This document shows, piece after piece, positions 43,001 to 45,474 of a stretch of 64,000 nt of DNA. Made by a program: the position numbers and the translations under genes. The DNA is from Blastobasis lacticolella (lineage: Eukaryota > Arthropoda > Insecta > Lepidoptera > Blastobasidae). The first letter of the stretch is position 1, and each line of letters opens with the position of its first letter. The stretch covers positions 2,232,001 to 2,296,000 of the forward strand of contig LR990067.1 in NCBI GenBank assembly GCA_905147135.1, written 5' to 3'. The notes beneath the pieces are model-generated. The model saw nothing but the letters and a program-made list of their open reading frames with translations. It was not told where the DNA came from and searched no databases.

Positions 43001-45474
43001 TTTCATCATCGCGCCCACGACCGGCTGTAACTAACACACGCCTTCATCCACAGACCTACCCGCATCCGTATCATCCCCATCGGAATACTACGGCGCCCTG
43101 CTCGAGCTCGTAAAAGGCGTATTAGACGGCAACACCGAACCTGCTGCCTATGAGGACGCCGCCCGAGAAATGCTGGGCATCCGAGCCTACCCTGCCTATA
43201 CCCTGGACAAGCTTGTCTCCATAGCTGTGAGGCAGTTGCAACACTGCGTCTCAGAGCCATGGTCGGTGAAGTGCTGGGAGTTATGTGCCAGGGCGCCGAG
43301 ATCGGCTGCCGCAGCCCGAAGGGCGGCCAGGTACCTGAGACAGGACCATACCGCGTTTCTTGTTAAGGTGAGAGATTAGATGTTATTTATTTTCGTAAGT
43401 TTAGTCTTGTATTTTACTACATTTGCGCACTATAGAAGGGAAGAGTCAATTTTATTGCCATGACTTATAAATATGATTGGACAAACCACACAGCGCTATC
43501 TAAACCCAAAGTAAACAAAGCTTGTGTTATGGGTGTTAGATAACTGATAAATTACGTATATATTTTTTTATAGCCTCATGCATTTACTTCTTGCACACAT
43601 ATCGATTGTATCTACGACATTCAAATACAACGTTTTTTGTAAACCCAACTAAATTAAAAAATGTTAACGTTATTAAAATAAAGCACGACTAGTCGAACCT
43701 GCCATTACTTACGAAACCATATTCCCCAGGTCTATGGCGGATCAGAATGCCGGGTCACCTTCGAACTGCTAGAAGGCGCTGGCGAAGGCCGCGCCTCGCC
43801 CCGACAGGACCCTAGCATGTCTCCCAGCGCCGCCGTCTCGGGACAAGCCCGTCCCGGGCCCACACCCGGCGAAGCCGCCGAAAGACTAGCCGCCTGGTCT
43901 CTATACACAGAACGATACGCCAGACCCGATACCGGCCCAGGCGAGACCCCAGTCGCGAGAAACAAGCCAGTGTTTCTACGAAGGAATGCGAGGCGAACGG
44001 GAGGCTACGGGCATAATGTTGCGGCGGGAGGCTCGGCCGCTGGTGGGCTAGCCAGTACGCACGCGAGGCGGAAACCGCCGAGGATACACGATAGTCAGGA
44101 GTGCACACTGGCTAATACCCTACGTATACGGTGAGTTTGCGAGTTGAAAATTTGTATGAAATTATGTAGTGTCTCGTTTTTGTGTACTTTTTTATGTTAA
44201 GCGGTAGATAATCCAAGCGGGCGTTGATGGATAGTGGTTTCCGCCGTCTGTGGACATGAGCAACACCAAGAATACCATAGTTGCCCACTTTTAAAAGGTA
44301 CTTCTTGAGCGATCCCTTGTCATAGTCCATAGGAGACACTGAGACACTGTGGTTGGGAGCTCATTGCACTGAAAAGTACGAGCGAGGAATGTTCTTTCGA
44401 ATTTTCACGGGGACACCAACAAAGTGTACGTAAATATTGCTACCCCTTTGTATTATCCATCATTTTGTAATCTGTATAATTGATAGCTTACGCGTAGAAC
44501 ATCACGAAAGCGCATATACTGGTGAAAACGACACGGCAGCGATTTATTAGGATCACATCTAGACTCCTTTATCCCCTGACAGGCGTATCCGTCATCTGTG
44601 AGTGCCCATGAGGTCGGATCACCGCTATTTTTTGGTAATTATCTTCTTTGAAGTAAGCGTAGTCTTTATCTTCGAATTGGCAGAGTTTATTATGGTTTGC
44701 CATAAAGTCCATCCAATACTGATCCAAAAGGCAAATCCGCTTCTTGATGTAAATTGGTGTTTTACGATCTTTTCCATCCTTTTTGAAGTTGATGAAAAGG
44801 GTATCCATGGCTTGCATGATTTCATTTTGGTTTTCCAGCAGGGCTTCCATCTTGATGCTTGATTAAGAAGTCACTACAGGGGATAGTTTTCACGATGAGA
44901 TTAACGGGTACTGGTCGCCGCCAAATGGATTAGTGATATTATTTTTCTTGCTGTTATCTTCGAATTGAAGACTGGTTTCTTGTAGGTTGGTGGTTCAAAA
45001 TTGTCGAAGGACCATAAAGATGTACGGTTTATGGTGGCCGTACAGTCTGTAGACGATGGTGATCTTGGTAGCTTGGGGTTGGTAGTAATAACACACCGTA
45101 GTTTGAACACTGACTGATTTACTGGTTATTTGTTTGAGATGTACACCTTTTGGTGTGTAGTGGACAACTGCCTTAACAATACGTAATCTAGCTTATAAAT
45201 AGAATAAAATATAGCGCTGACTCGGCAGCGCGCCGAATGCACGGTGTTTGCACCGTACAGCACCACAACCAACTATTGTGTCGTCTATTTTCAATAAATG
45301 ACCCTGTCCTTAACCTACCCAATCATCCACAGGATGGTGTCGTCGCGCCCTCACCAGCTGTACCGCTCCGGCTGCCTGTCGGCGGCGCGGGCGTCGCTGC
45401 CGCGGCTCGCGCAGACGCGCCGCCAGCGCTGGAACGCGTGGCTCGACCGGAACCGGGGCCGCGGGCAAGACTGA
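3944..45474 (+). CDS. Sin3A: Sin3A, paired amphipathic helix co-repressor scaffold (28 coding exons)
   Basis: Sin3 is a nuclear scaffold that bridges DNA-bound repressors (through its PAH domains) to class I histone deacetylases. I joined 28 exons by GT..AG sites and conserved Sin3 sequence: 4200 nt, 1399 residues, no internal stop. PAH1 is about residues 165-235 ([30 protein letters not shown]), PAH2 340-420 ([30 protein letters not shown]) and PAH3 536-594 ([16 protein letters not shown]). The HDAC-interaction/Sin3 corepressor block is about 665-900 ([56 protein letters not shown]). The PAH4 and Sin3a_C-type region is about 1055-1399. Linkers are Pro, His and Gly rich. An in-frame TGA six bases upstream fixes the start. 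The C-terminus is much shorter than vertebrate Sin3A. Identity is very secure; exact linker exons and isoforms are less so. Confidence 0.96.
4030..4330 (+). repeat. 5S-rRNA-like SINE fragment
   Basis: gattaagcact followed 18 bases later by actggatgggtgaccg resembles the internal promoter and 3' domain of 5S rRNA genes; it is followed by ctcgccactcgtaggtgtgc..cctaatactgttggcaaagcg. Related copies are near 7855, 10615 and 56335. The SINE3-type origin is inference. Confidence 0.5.
4364..4480 (+). repeat. Family C repeat, 3' fragment
   Basis: aacccgcctgcccag..ggcaataacct..cctgcagtg..gggctgtgatgatgac: the 3' half of the repeat seen complete at 16095, ending in its TGATGA tail. Confidence 0.7.
4540..5185 (+). 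repeat. Dispersed repeat copy 2 downstream of exon 1
   Basis: Direct-orientation relative of 2815-3255, so exon 1 is bracketed by two homologous blocks about 1.7 kb apart. The tail also contains an internal duplication (ttttttaaattttcatctta / gtaaaattaaaatttacaat region). Confidence 0.65.
5900..6100 (-). mobile_element. SINE A, tRNA head replaced by a tandem duplication
   Basis: Minus-strand copy with the conserved tail (acagcgccatctagcccc), middle (agacccttgacataaatt) and B box (ggaatcgaacccggga on the + strand). The A-box part is missing, replaced by the 80-bp tandem repeat. Confidence 0.75.
6087..6246 (+). repeat. Perfect 80-bp tandem duplication
   Basis: 6087-6166 and 6167-6246 are identical in my reading (unit starts gggacctcttgcggcgttta). 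It begins inside the truncated tRNA-like end of a SINE. Confidence 0.9.
6371..6487. repeat. Two adjacent hairpins
   Basis: aaactgcttacctttagac (6371-6389) pairs with gtctaaaggtgagcagttt (6414-6432) at 18 of 19 positions. aacgtctgt..acagacgtt (about 6459-6487) forms a second. Possibly the ends of a fold-back element. Confidence 0.65.
7078..7190 (+). repeat. Family C repeat, 3' fragment
   Basis: ctccaacccgtctgcccagc..gtcctgcagcggattattatgggctgtgatgatg, the 3' half of family C. Confidence 0.7.
7855..8160 (+). repeat. 5S-like SINE interrupted by a hAT MITE
   Basis: ggtgggtgaccgttttgcag and agcaccacaacgagctcg match the 10615 copy; after the inserted element the same repeat resumes with ctcgccactcgttcggtgtg and taccgttggcgaag. 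Confidence 0.6.
7961..8107 (+). mobile_element. Short hAT-like MITE with 8-bp target duplication (copy 1)
   Basis: Flanked by identical GAGCTCGC (7953-7960 and 8108-8115). Starts acattagcgtatctagggc and ends ttctacgcctat, giving ends of the hAT type (TAGCGTA / TAGGCGTA inverted). A relative with its own 8-bp duplication is at 61729. Confidence 0.75.
9009..9033. repeat. Perfect short palindrome
   Basis: aactgtgtaca-a-tgtacacagtt: 11-base arms around one base. No element assignment. Confidence 0.6.
9775..9970 (+). repeat. Family F repeat
   Basis: From the hairpin-like aaccctcgacgaaaaagagg to ccgactttttctgtcggttt, with the shared core tggatgcggttttctctat and gtttcattaaaatcgg. Copies recur at least nine times in the window. 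Confidence 0.7.
10615..10800 (-). repeat. 5S-like SINE, minus copy
   Basis: The minus strand reads gcgtttcagtcctggatggg then tggccgttttgtactttgag and ctcgccactcgttaggtgtg, the most complete relative of the 4030 copy. The open frame covering it is incidental. Confidence 0.55.
11524..12338 (-). mobile_element. hAT transposon remnant with intact ends and 8-bp target duplication
   Basis: TIRs tagggatgttacggag (11524) and ctccgtaacatccct(a) (ending 12338), flanked by GTTCATAG on both sides (11516-11523, 12339-12346). Sub-terminal arrays of cggagtcgga/ccgaagtcgg lie inside both ends. The 815-bp body keeps only the C-terminal transposase region, so it is an internally deleted, non-autonomous copy. 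Confidence 0.9.
11800..12009 (-). pseudogene. hAT transposase C-terminal dimerisation region (fragment)
   Basis: Encodes [20 protein letters not shown] then [20 protein letters not shown], the hAT-family C-terminal dimerisation motif (S..SER.FS..... ...R..L......LLF...N). The catalytic and zinc-finger parts are missing. Confidence 0.9.
12480..12560 (+). mobile_element. SINE A 3' fragment
   Basis: Contains tttggggctagatggcgctg and tgtgaattt, the conserved SINE A tail; the tRNA head is absent. Confidence 0.65.
12787..12850 (+). CDS. Sin3A: Sin3A exon 2 (residues 27-48)
   Basis: Acceptor ttgttacag, donor CTAG|GTGAGT. Encodes [20 protein letters not shown], a Gln/Ala-rich linker. The 64-nt length shifts phase to 1, which exon 3 restores. 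No domain is visible; membership rests on splice signals and phase. Confidence 0.8.
12975..13035 (-). repeat. SINE B 3' fragment
   Basis: atcttggcggttgtgctctc followed by gagggcccggggtccgcctt, the 3' end of SINE B on the minus strand. Confidence 0.55.
13388..13580 (+). mobile_element. SINE A, full-length tRNA-derived copy
   Basis: tRNA-like head with A box (gagtggttcagtggttaaca) and B box (gggtttgattcccgg), middle (aatttt..atgaattt) and tail (ggggctagatggcgctgtgt), in intron 2 just before a second repeat. Confidence 0.8.
13598..13745 (+). repeat. Family G repeat
   Basis: taccacaaaatggcaaacga..gcctgatcgtaagc..cgcagcctacgtgg; similar to 18355, 22125, 36420 and 42748. Confidence 0.55.
13838..13998 (+). 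CDS. Sin3A: Sin3A exon 3 (residues 48-101)
   Basis: Acceptor catccag, donor AAG|GTAAGA. A GC-rich exon encoding a Gly/Ala-rich start, then [20 protein letters not shown] and a His/Pro tail. This N-terminal linker precedes PAH1. The last 102 bases, with the donor, are repeated downstream at 14127-14228. Confidence 0.88.
14127..14228 (+). pseudogene. Tandem copy of the 3' part of Sin3A exon 3
   Basis: Nearly identical to 13897-13998 and followed by an intact donor (AAG|GTGAGA at 14229). About four substitutions are visible; two would change residues (Tyr to Asn in VINYL, Pro to Leu in HPHPTP). The nearest upstream AG gives a 106-nt exon beginning with TAG codon letters, which would shift frame, so the copy is probably unused or makes an out-of-frame cassette. 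Confidence 0.85.
14275..14480 (+). mobile_element. Non-LTR retrotransposon 3' end (family D)
   Basis: One frame reads [16 protein letters not shown] and, after a scrambled middle, [14 protein letters not shown] and stop, then a tgatac..gatgatgg tail. This matches the C-terminal tail of RTE-like ORFs common in moths. It lies in intron 3 directly after the exon 3 copy. Confidence 0.75.
14692..14996 (+). CDS. Sin3A: Sin3A exon 4 (residues 102-203; collagen-like run and first half of PAH1)
   Basis: Acceptor ctcccccacag, donor CAGAC|GTGAGT. Begins with FQHQQQPLP, continues with Pro/Leu-rich sequence and nine Gly-X-Y triplets (14782-14862), then the first helices of PAH1: [18 protein letters not shown] and [17 protein letters not shown]1 binds short amphipathic helices of repressors. 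The Gly-X-Y run is not a feature I associate with Sin3. Confidence 0.96.
15020..15560 (+). repeat. Intron 4 repeat cluster
   Basis: A family G-like start (gtccgcctgatggtaagcgg) followed by a family F-like body (atggaccgatttcgatgcgg) and a family E-like middle (tttcatcaaaatcggtgcag). Boundaries uncertain. Confidence 0.5.
15575..15800 (-). mobile_element. SINE B, minus copy
   Basis: Contains the tRNA-like head on the minus strand (+ strand: cctctcgcttaccagtcgga, accactcggccaccagcgc) and the middle (gagttcggttagcattcaac). Confidence 0.7.
15956..16079 (+). CDS. Sin3A: Sin3A exon 5 (residues 203-244; second half of PAH1)
   Basis: Acceptor cttccacag, donor ACAG|GTATGT. Encodes [20 protein letters not shown] and [15 protein letters not shown], near invariant in Sin3 proteins. 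A dispersed repeat begins only 15 bases after the donor. Confidence 0.97.
16095..16355 (+). repeat. Family C repeat, complete copy beside the exon 5 donor
   Basis: Starts ccgtgtggtgtccggcagag, contains actcatgggtgtcgtacaag and gtcctgcagtggactgttac, and ends gggctgtgatgatgatgatg. The 3' microsatellite tail suggests a non-LTR 3' end. Only 15 bases separate it from the exon 5 donor. Confidence 0.8.
16625..16815 (-). mobile_element. SINE A, minus copy (decayed head)
   Basis: catctagccccaaagtaaac, ataacaaccagacccgtaac and the residual acccgggacttctgcgtggc identify it; it ends about 70 bases before exon 6. Confidence 0.7.
16885..17006 (+). CDS. Sin3A: Sin3A exon 6 (residues 245-285; PAH1-PAH2 linker)
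   Basis: Acceptor ctgccccag, donor CCACC|GTGAGT. Encodes [16 protein letters not shown] then Gly/Pro-rich sequence ending VHILPVPP. Low-complexity linker placed by splice phase. The following intron is 7.2 kb. Confidence 0.85.
17035..17075 (+). repeat. Non-LTR ORF sliver (family D)
   Basis: Reads [16 protein letters not shown], the GRP..RW.D motif upstream of the KIAG..WMR tail; a small fragment 30 bases after the exon 6 donor. Confidence 0.5.
17338..17462 (+). mobile_element. Non-LTR retrotransposon 3' fragment (family D)
   Basis: Reads [20 protein letters not shown] then [16 protein letters not shown], a continuous piece of the RTE-like C-terminal tail. Confidence 0.8.
18650..18860 (-). 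mobile_element. SINE A, minus copy
   Basis: Tail (cagcgccatctagccccaaa), middle (agacccgtaacagaaattaa) and B box (gggaattgaaccccgggacc on + strand); the A-box region is degraded. Confidence 0.78.
20040..20475 (+). repeat. Two tandem family F repeats
   Basis: Two copies in direct order (20040-20240 and 20245-20475), each with gtttgacgt, tctgt, agctcc, accgatt and a cggttttctntatt core; the second ends tctgacgtttttccgtccgt. Confidence 0.65.
20522..20790 (+). repeat. Family C repeat, complete copy
   Basis: Nearly identical to 16095-16355 from ccgtgtggtgtccggcagag to the tgatgatgatgatt tail, suggesting recent spread. Confidence 0.8.
21125..21375 (-). repeat. Family C repeat, minus copy
   Basis: Reverse complement of the family, from cacagcccataacagtccac to tactgccggacaccacacgg. 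Confidence 0.8.
21405..21640 (-). mobile_element. SINE B, minus copy without head
   Basis: cttggcgttaatctcccggt..gagggcccggggtccgc..ggaacctaaccagattgga..tgcaggtttcatcacgatgg; the tRNA head is missing. Confidence 0.7.
22434..22625 (-). repeat. Family C repeat, minus copy, 5' truncated
   Basis: cccgtaacagtccactgcag through ctccacgcttggcaggcggg to the cctcgaaaacatttgtcg truncation point. Confidence 0.75.
22695..22915 (+). repeat. Family E repeat
   Basis: agcttttgcctgcggcttcg, ataaggtcccagacc, aatccgtttagtagtttttg; widespread 'gcttcgcacggg'-type repeat. It restarts at 22911 (agcttttgcccgctatttcg). Confidence 0.5.
23250..23495 (+). repeat. Dispersed repeat shared with 62195-62575
   Basis: atgcatcagttagcttaatg, catttccaagaaatta-like and taaggacctaattta are matched in order at 62440-62575 and 63286-63300, where a later insertion splits the copy. 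Confidence 0.55.
23895..24005 (-). mobile_element. Non-LTR 3' fragment (family D), minus
   Basis: The minus strand contains a gacctggtaaagattgcagg-like stretch and aagaccggcatttgtggaga, the DLVKIAG..WRSL tail. Confidence 0.7.
24157..24275 (+). CDS. Sin3A: Sin3A exon 7 (residues 285-325; linker)
   Basis: Acceptor cttccacag, donor CCAG|GTATGT. In phase it reads [20 protein letters not shown] then [19 protein letters not shown]. His/Gln-rich linker. No domain, but the phase fits both neighbours. Confidence 0.85.
24816..24904 (+). CDS. Sin3A: Sin3A exon 8 (residues 325-354; start of PAH2)
   Basis: Acceptor tttttccag, donor AAG|GTGAGT. A short Gly/Pro/Ala lead, then [16 protein letters not shown], the conserved first helix of PAH2, the domain that binds Mad/Mxd-type SID helices. 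Confidence 0.96.
24940..25025 (-). repeat. SINE B fragment
   Basis: ggcagatcagaaaattacat, ggagcgattgccatctgacc and gaacctgaccagattggatc; begins about 35 bases after the exon 8 donor. Confidence 0.6.
25077..25270 (+). repeat. Family E repeat
   Basis: actagcagccgccccggctt, cgcacgggtac, ttggtccagtagtttcgaag and tataatattagtatagataa: the common complete form of this repeat. Confidence 0.7.
25584..25712 (+). CDS. Sin3A: Sin3A exon 9 (residues 355-397; middle of PAH2)
   Basis: Acceptor ctctccacag, donor CAG|GTGGGT. Encodes [20 protein letters not shown] and [12 protein letters not shown]. The central PAH2 helices are conserved in order and spacing. Confidence 0.97.
26221..26345 (+). repeat. Two decayed tandem copies of the exon 10 acceptor and start
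   Basis: TCAGGTGGCG..TTCGAGAAC, the acceptor and first bases of exon 10 (26397 onward), recurs at 26221 (TCAGGTGGCGTAATTATTCG) and 26305 (TCAGGTGGCGAAACTGTTCG). Spacing is 84 and 91 bases. The first copy has TAA as its third codon. The second is open for 12 codons and ends at a GT (CCAG|GTGTTT), like a 37-nt frame-shifting micro-exon. Confidence 0.8.
26400..26552 (+). CDS. Sin3A: Sin3A exon 10 (residues 398-448; end of PAH2)
   Basis: Acceptor catatcag (a weak pyrimidine tract), donor CACAG|GTGAGT. Encodes [20 protein letters not shown], the last PAH2 helices, then a Pro/His-rich linker ending HPVVGIPPQ. The same acceptor motif occurs twice upstream. Confidence 0.96.
26962..27033 (+). CDS. 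Sin3A: Sin3A exon 11 (residues 449-472; His/Pro linker)
   Basis: Acceptor tgtattgcag, donor CAG|GTAATA. Encodes [20 protein letters not shown] and THHQ. The 72-nt, phase-0 exon could be skipped without a frameshift. A non-LTR 3' fragment starts about 30 bases after its donor. Confidence 0.8.
27065..27125 (-). mobile_element. Non-LTR 3' fragment (family D), minus
   Basis: tcatatcagccagaagacgc and ctgggcataggcctctcccc: the last about 60 bases of the element on the minus strand, just after the exon 11 donor. Confidence 0.7.
27740..27990 (-). mobile_element. SINE A, complete minus copy
   Basis: Complete from acaaattcacacagcgccat to the tRNA head (cagaccggcatgttgaccac, tgaaccactcaggtcgtc); ends 70 bases before exon 12. 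Confidence 0.85.
28067..28145 (+). CDS. Sin3A: Sin3A exon 12 (residues 473-499; linker with NAGNAG acceptor)
   Basis: The acceptor is ttcccagcag: two AGs three bases apart. Using the first adds one Gln (start 28064). Encodes [20 protein letters not shown] then SSSTQL, with donor CTCG|GTGAGT. KRSPSF resembles a basic/Ser phosphorylation stretch (inference). Confidence 0.85.
28589..28697 (+). repeat. Short repeat R95, copy 1
   Basis: gagacgtatgatgaaaccca, tgcgatgtgctttgccagac, tgtctgtggtgatacacgca, tgctgccttcctactgatgt then ctctggctcact. Five copies lie between 28.6 and 42.1 kb. Confidence 0.75.
28800..28925 (+). repeat. Family F fragment
   Basis: ctgtctgtaacatcattgct, cccgagcggatggaccgatt, then a truncated end. 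Confidence 0.55.
29034..29208 (+). CDS. Sin3A: Sin3A exon 13 (residues 499-557; start of PAH3)
   Basis: Acceptor cccccttctag, donor CTAAG|GTAATT. Starts [15 protein letters not shown], a Lys-Lys-Pro-Arg patch like the PVKKKPK motif of animal Sin3. Ends [23 protein letters not shown], the first helix of PAH3. Confidence 0.96.
29336..29440 (+). mobile_element. SINE B head fragment
   Basis: tRNA-like gcctcggtagcatggtggtt, aaaatatccgacttagcgag, aggtaccgggctcgaattcc; the body is missing and a family E tail follows. Confidence 0.65.
29719..29939 (+). CDS. Sin3A: Sin3A exon 14 (residues 557-630; end of PAH3 and Thr-Pro run)
   Basis: Acceptor caccctcag, donor GCTG|GTGAGT. Encodes [18 protein letters not shown] and [13 protein letters not shown] (PAH3), then a Thr-Pro repeat built from CCCACG hexamers, then [10 protein letters not shown]. 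The hexamer run is a likely length polymorphism. PAH3 contacts complex partners such as SAP30 (family knowledge). Confidence 0.95.
30270..30375 (+). mobile_element. Non-LTR 3' end (family D)
   Basis: gatcgcaggtaccagctgga..ctttgtggagatccctgggg..aggcctatgcccagcagtgg..cttctggctgatatgatt. An inverted copy lies at 30770. Confidence 0.75.
30768..30852 (-). mobile_element. Non-LTR 3' end (family D), minus, with CAT tail
   Basis: A tcatcatcatcatcatcata microsatellite tail followed by tcagccagaagacgcccact and gggcataggcctctcccaga; together with 30270 it forms an inverted pair about 0.4 kb apart. Confidence 0.75.
30907..31020 (+). CDS. Sin3A: Sin3A exon 15 (residues 631-668)
   Basis: Acceptor ccatgcag, donor ATCG|GTATGA. 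Encodes [20 protein letters not shown] then [11 protein letters not shown], leading into the conserved corepressor block with the junctional residue Asp. Confidence 0.93.
31165..31275 (+). repeat. Family E fragment
   Basis: ctagcgattcgccccggctt, cgcacgggtagtag, gaaaatccgtttggtaattt, then a long T run. Confidence 0.6.
31910..32007 (+). CDS. Sin3A: Sin3A exon 16 (residues 669-701; start of Sin3 corepressor block)
   Basis: Acceptor tccctacag, donor GGAG|GTAAGG. Encodes [20 protein letters not shown] then [22 protein letters not shown] is a hallmark of the HDAC-interaction region; Cys replaces the Arg common at the SYRALP position. Confidence 0.97.
32110..32280 (+). repeat. Dispersed repeat J, copy 1
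   Basis: gaaaattttcctttgccgct, cggcatttggtgcat, ccgaaatcggtttgctaagg, cttatgcccaaaggactcat; matched at 40188-40365 in the same orientation and followed by R95 in both places. Confidence 0.65.
32290..32372 (+). repeat. Short repeat R95, copy 2
   Basis: gagacgtatgatgaaacaca to tactgatgtctc; nearly identical to the other copies. The GAGACGT/GATGTCTC ends are roughly inverted. Confidence 0.75.
32510..32640 (+). repeat. Family F 3' fragment
   Basis: gctttgtttcattaaaatct through cgggggctatccgacttttt and ctgtcggttaggttgttc. Confidence 0.6.
32860..32976 (+). CDS. Sin3A: Sin3A exon 17 (residues 702-740; HDAC-interaction core)
   Basis: Acceptor cccattcag, donor GAG|GTTAGT. Encodes [20 protein letters not shown] and [17 protein letters not shown], almost invariant in animal Sin3. 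This is the strongest identification in the window. Confidence 0.98.
33608..33781 (+). CDS. Sin3A: Sin3A exon 18 (residues 741-798)
   Basis: Acceptor cccccgcag, donor AAG|GTGGTA. Encodes [20 protein letters not shown] then [18 protein letters not shown] and [10 protein letters not shown]. The donor is weaker than most here, and its sequence (ACGGTGATAAGGTGGTACGC) begins a degenerate tandem array that fills the intron. Confidence 0.97.
33765..34765 (+). repeat. Degenerate tandem array starting at the exon 18 donor
   Basis: A module of the form GTGATGTACGCAACGATTGG + CACTCTACGCATGATACTGG + GGNTTTAGCTGGGGCTGNAT recurs near 33785, 33913, 34072, 34140, 34245, 34345 and 34695, with spacing about 70-150 bases and an unrelated AT-rich block at about 34430-34620. 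Its first unit includes the last coding bases and donor of exon 18. A 15-base G run lies near 34395. Confidence 0.8.
35522..35661. mobile_element. PIF/Harbinger-like MITE with TTA target duplication
   Basis: 140 bp with inverted ends CGCCCAGTTTCT..AGAAACTGGCCG, flanked by TTA (35519-35521 and 35662-35664); palindromic interior (ttaatcatcgattaa, ttaatgattatcaa). Family by TSD length and ends (inference). Confidence 0.7.
35862..35966 (+). CDS. Sin3A: Sin3A exon 19 (residues 799-833)
   Basis: Acceptor gtttgtcttag, donor AAG|GTAAGC. Encodes [20 protein letters not shown] then [15 protein letters not shown], colinear with the helical HDAC-interaction region. Confidence 0.97.
35995..36150 (-). repeat. 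SINE B fragment, minus
   Basis: tcactgttgtgctctcgtgc, ctgaccaggggaacctgatt, ggatcattgctacacattct; starts about 30 bases after the exon 19 donor. Confidence 0.6.
36420..36540 (+). repeat. Family G repeat
   Basis: accactaaggtgtcaaacaa, gcttgcgacacacctgatgg, ctatggacgtttgcaatacc. Confidence 0.6.
36690..36888 (+). CDS. Sin3A: Sin3A exon 20 (residues 834-900)
   Basis: Acceptor cttcccacag, donor GAAG|GTGAGA. Encodes [20 protein letters not shown] then [18 protein letters not shown], the most conserved Sin3 stretch, then a variable tail ending GMQNRQE. Confidence 0.98.
37735..38040 (+). repeat. Family E fragments
   Basis: accgcatcaaaatccgttgc and tagcggatgtacggacagat, then a second piece (aaaatctgctcaatagtttt, gacagacgcgttttattata). 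Confidence 0.5.
38092..38400 (+). mobile_element. SINE A with internal insertion
   Basis: Head (gagtacttcagttggttaac, gtcccgggttcgattcccgg) and tail (tttggggctaaatggcgctg) are separated by extra sequence (gtgagatagcggtcaaatgc) found also near 28743. Confidence 0.7.
38489..38656 (+). CDS. Sin3A: Sin3A exon 21 (residues 900-956)
   Basis: Acceptor cctcccccag, donor GATG|GTGAGT. Encodes [20 protein letters not shown] then [16 protein letters not shown] and [10 protein letters not shown]. Matches the Sin3 segment ending IPDLLF followed by an acidic stretch. Confidence 0.96.
38703..39325 (+). mobile_element. SINE B interrupted by a family C repeat
   Basis: The head gtcggtggccgtgtggtgaa..cgcgagaggt (to 38747) resumes at about 39031 (gtaacgggaggtatcgggtt, cgaatcccac) and continues to the 3' end cgtgcgcgagagcacaac; the intervening 38748-39030 is a minus family C copy. 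Confidence 0.75.
38748..39030 (-). repeat. Family C repeat nested in a SINE
   Basis: tatcatcatcgcagcccgta..ctccacgcttggcaagcggg..actctgccggacaccacacg; a segment of about 45 bases (tgctgtgctgtagattctta) is extra relative to other copies. Confidence 0.75.
39330..39412 (+). repeat. Short repeat R95, copy 3
   Basis: acaatgatgaaacacatgcg to tactgatgtctc, abutting the SINE B end. Confidence 0.7.
39496..39587 (+). CDS. Sin3A: Sin3A exon 22 (residues 956-986; acidic linker)
   Basis: Acceptor gtccacacag, donor GAG|GTGAGA. Encodes [20 protein letters not shown] then KTEKQE. Charged and low complexity; placed by phase and position. Confidence 0.85.
40047..40143 (+). CDS. Sin3A: Sin3A exon 23 (residues 987-1019; Ser/Lys/Asn linker)
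   Basis: Acceptor ttccattgcag, donor AAAG|GTAAGT. Encodes [20 protein letters not shown] then [10 protein letters not shown]. Disordered linker supported by strong splice sites and phase. Confidence 0.83.
40188..40365 (+). repeat. Dispersed repeat J, copy 2
   Basis: gaaaattttcctttgtcgct, acgggcattcggtgcgactt, aaaatcagtttgctaaaaga, cttatgcccaaaaggactcg; starts 45 bases after the exon 23 donor. Confidence 0.65.
40637..40740 (+). repeat. Short repeat R95, copy 4
   Basis: gagacgtatgatgtaacaca to tgatgtctctggctcactgg and ccaactagattatt; shares the longer right end with copy 1. Confidence 0.75.
40800..41000 (-). mobile_element. SINE B body, minus
   Basis: gatcttggcgttaatgtccc, ccttgaccataatccaggat, acagtggagcgactgcaatc, ggatcatggttagacattca. 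Confidence 0.65.
41363..41469 (+). CDS. Sin3A: Sin3A exon 24 (residues 1019-1054; linker)
   Basis: Acceptor cttgcccacag, donor CAAT|GTGAGT. Encodes [20 protein letters not shown] then [24 protein letters not shown] resembles SUMO acceptor consensus sites, which is inference. Confidence 0.85.
41505..41640 (+). repeat. Family H repeat
   Basis: ttgtacggcagacaaacaag, caagcgggccctatagcacc, aaagtggtcacagccgccta, accaatgcgttgcccgccac. Confidence 0.55.
42014..42088 (+). repeat. Short repeat R95, copy 5 (truncated)
   Basis: aaatgatgaaacacatgcga to gccttcctactgatccc; lacks both outer ends. Confidence 0.7.
42160..42340 (+). CDS. Sin3A: Sin3A exon 25 (residues 1055-1115; start of C-terminal domain)
   Basis: Acceptor atcccacag, donor AACA|GTAAGT. 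Encodes [20 protein letters not shown] then [15 protein letters not shown] and a charged tail. WYLFLRLH corresponds to the conserved NNNWYIFMRLHQ-type element that opens the Sin3 C-terminal domain. Confidence 0.95.
42408..42540 (-). mobile_element. Non-LTR 3' UTR fragment (family K), minus
   Basis: A ttatttatttatttataaca tail, then gggcggccttatcgctgaga, gcgatctcttccaggcaacc; matches 56690-56890 in reverse orientation. Confidence 0.65.
42748..42865 (+). repeat. Family G repeat
   Basis: cactatggtggcaaacaagc, ttacggcctgcctgatggta, gcagtcaccgcagcctatgg. Confidence 0.6.
43054..43367 (+). CDS. Sin3A: Sin3A exon 26 (residues 1115-1219; PAH4-like region)
   Basis: Acceptor catccacag, donor AAG|GTGAGA. 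Encodes [40 protein letters not shown] and [16 protein letters not shown], clearly PAH4-like. The following Ala/Arg-rich stretch diverges strongly from other Sin3 proteins until DHTAFLVK. Confidence 0.95.
43478..43565 (-). mobile_element. SINE A tail fragment, minus
   Basis: cacacagcgctatctaaacc, caaagtaaacaaagcttgtg, tgggtgttagataactgata; the head is absent. Confidence 0.6.
43730..44130 (+). CDS. Sin3A: Sin3A exon 27 (residues 1220-1353)
   Basis: Acceptor attccccag, donor TACG|GTGAGT. Encodes [16 protein letters not shown], a variable Pro/Ala/Gly stretch, [15 protein letters not shown] and [10 protein letters not shown], then [18 protein letters not shown] matches the conserved KPVFLPRN motif of Sin3 C-termini. 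Confidence 0.95.
44569..45300 (-). mobile_element. LTR retroelement fragment (LTR, leader and gag start) in the last Sin3A intron
   Basis: On the minus strand a 94-residue frame (44569-44850) has [19 protein letters not shown] and [16 protein letters not shown], typical of the Gag N-terminus of insect LTR retroelements (KDG..RKTP..... L..LD.YW..F..NH). Upstream lie a tggcggcgaccagt primer-binding-like site and LTR-like DNA with a ctatttataagct TATA motif. Gag is cut short and no pol is present. The outer LTR edge is uncertain but lies close to the exon 28 acceptor. Confidence 0.75.
45333..45474 (+). CDS. Sin3A: Sin3A exon 28, last coding exon (residues 1353-1399)
   Basis: Acceptor aatcatccacag. 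Encodes [20 protein letters not shown] then [17 protein letters not shown] and TGA. The YR..L..AR and RQRWNAWLD segments align with the Sin3 YRRTALLRA and RFQAWVDKW elements. The roughly 70 residues that follow in vertebrate Sin3A are absent. Fly Sin3A is known to have alternative C-termini, so another 3' exon is possible, though I saw none. Confidence 0.9.
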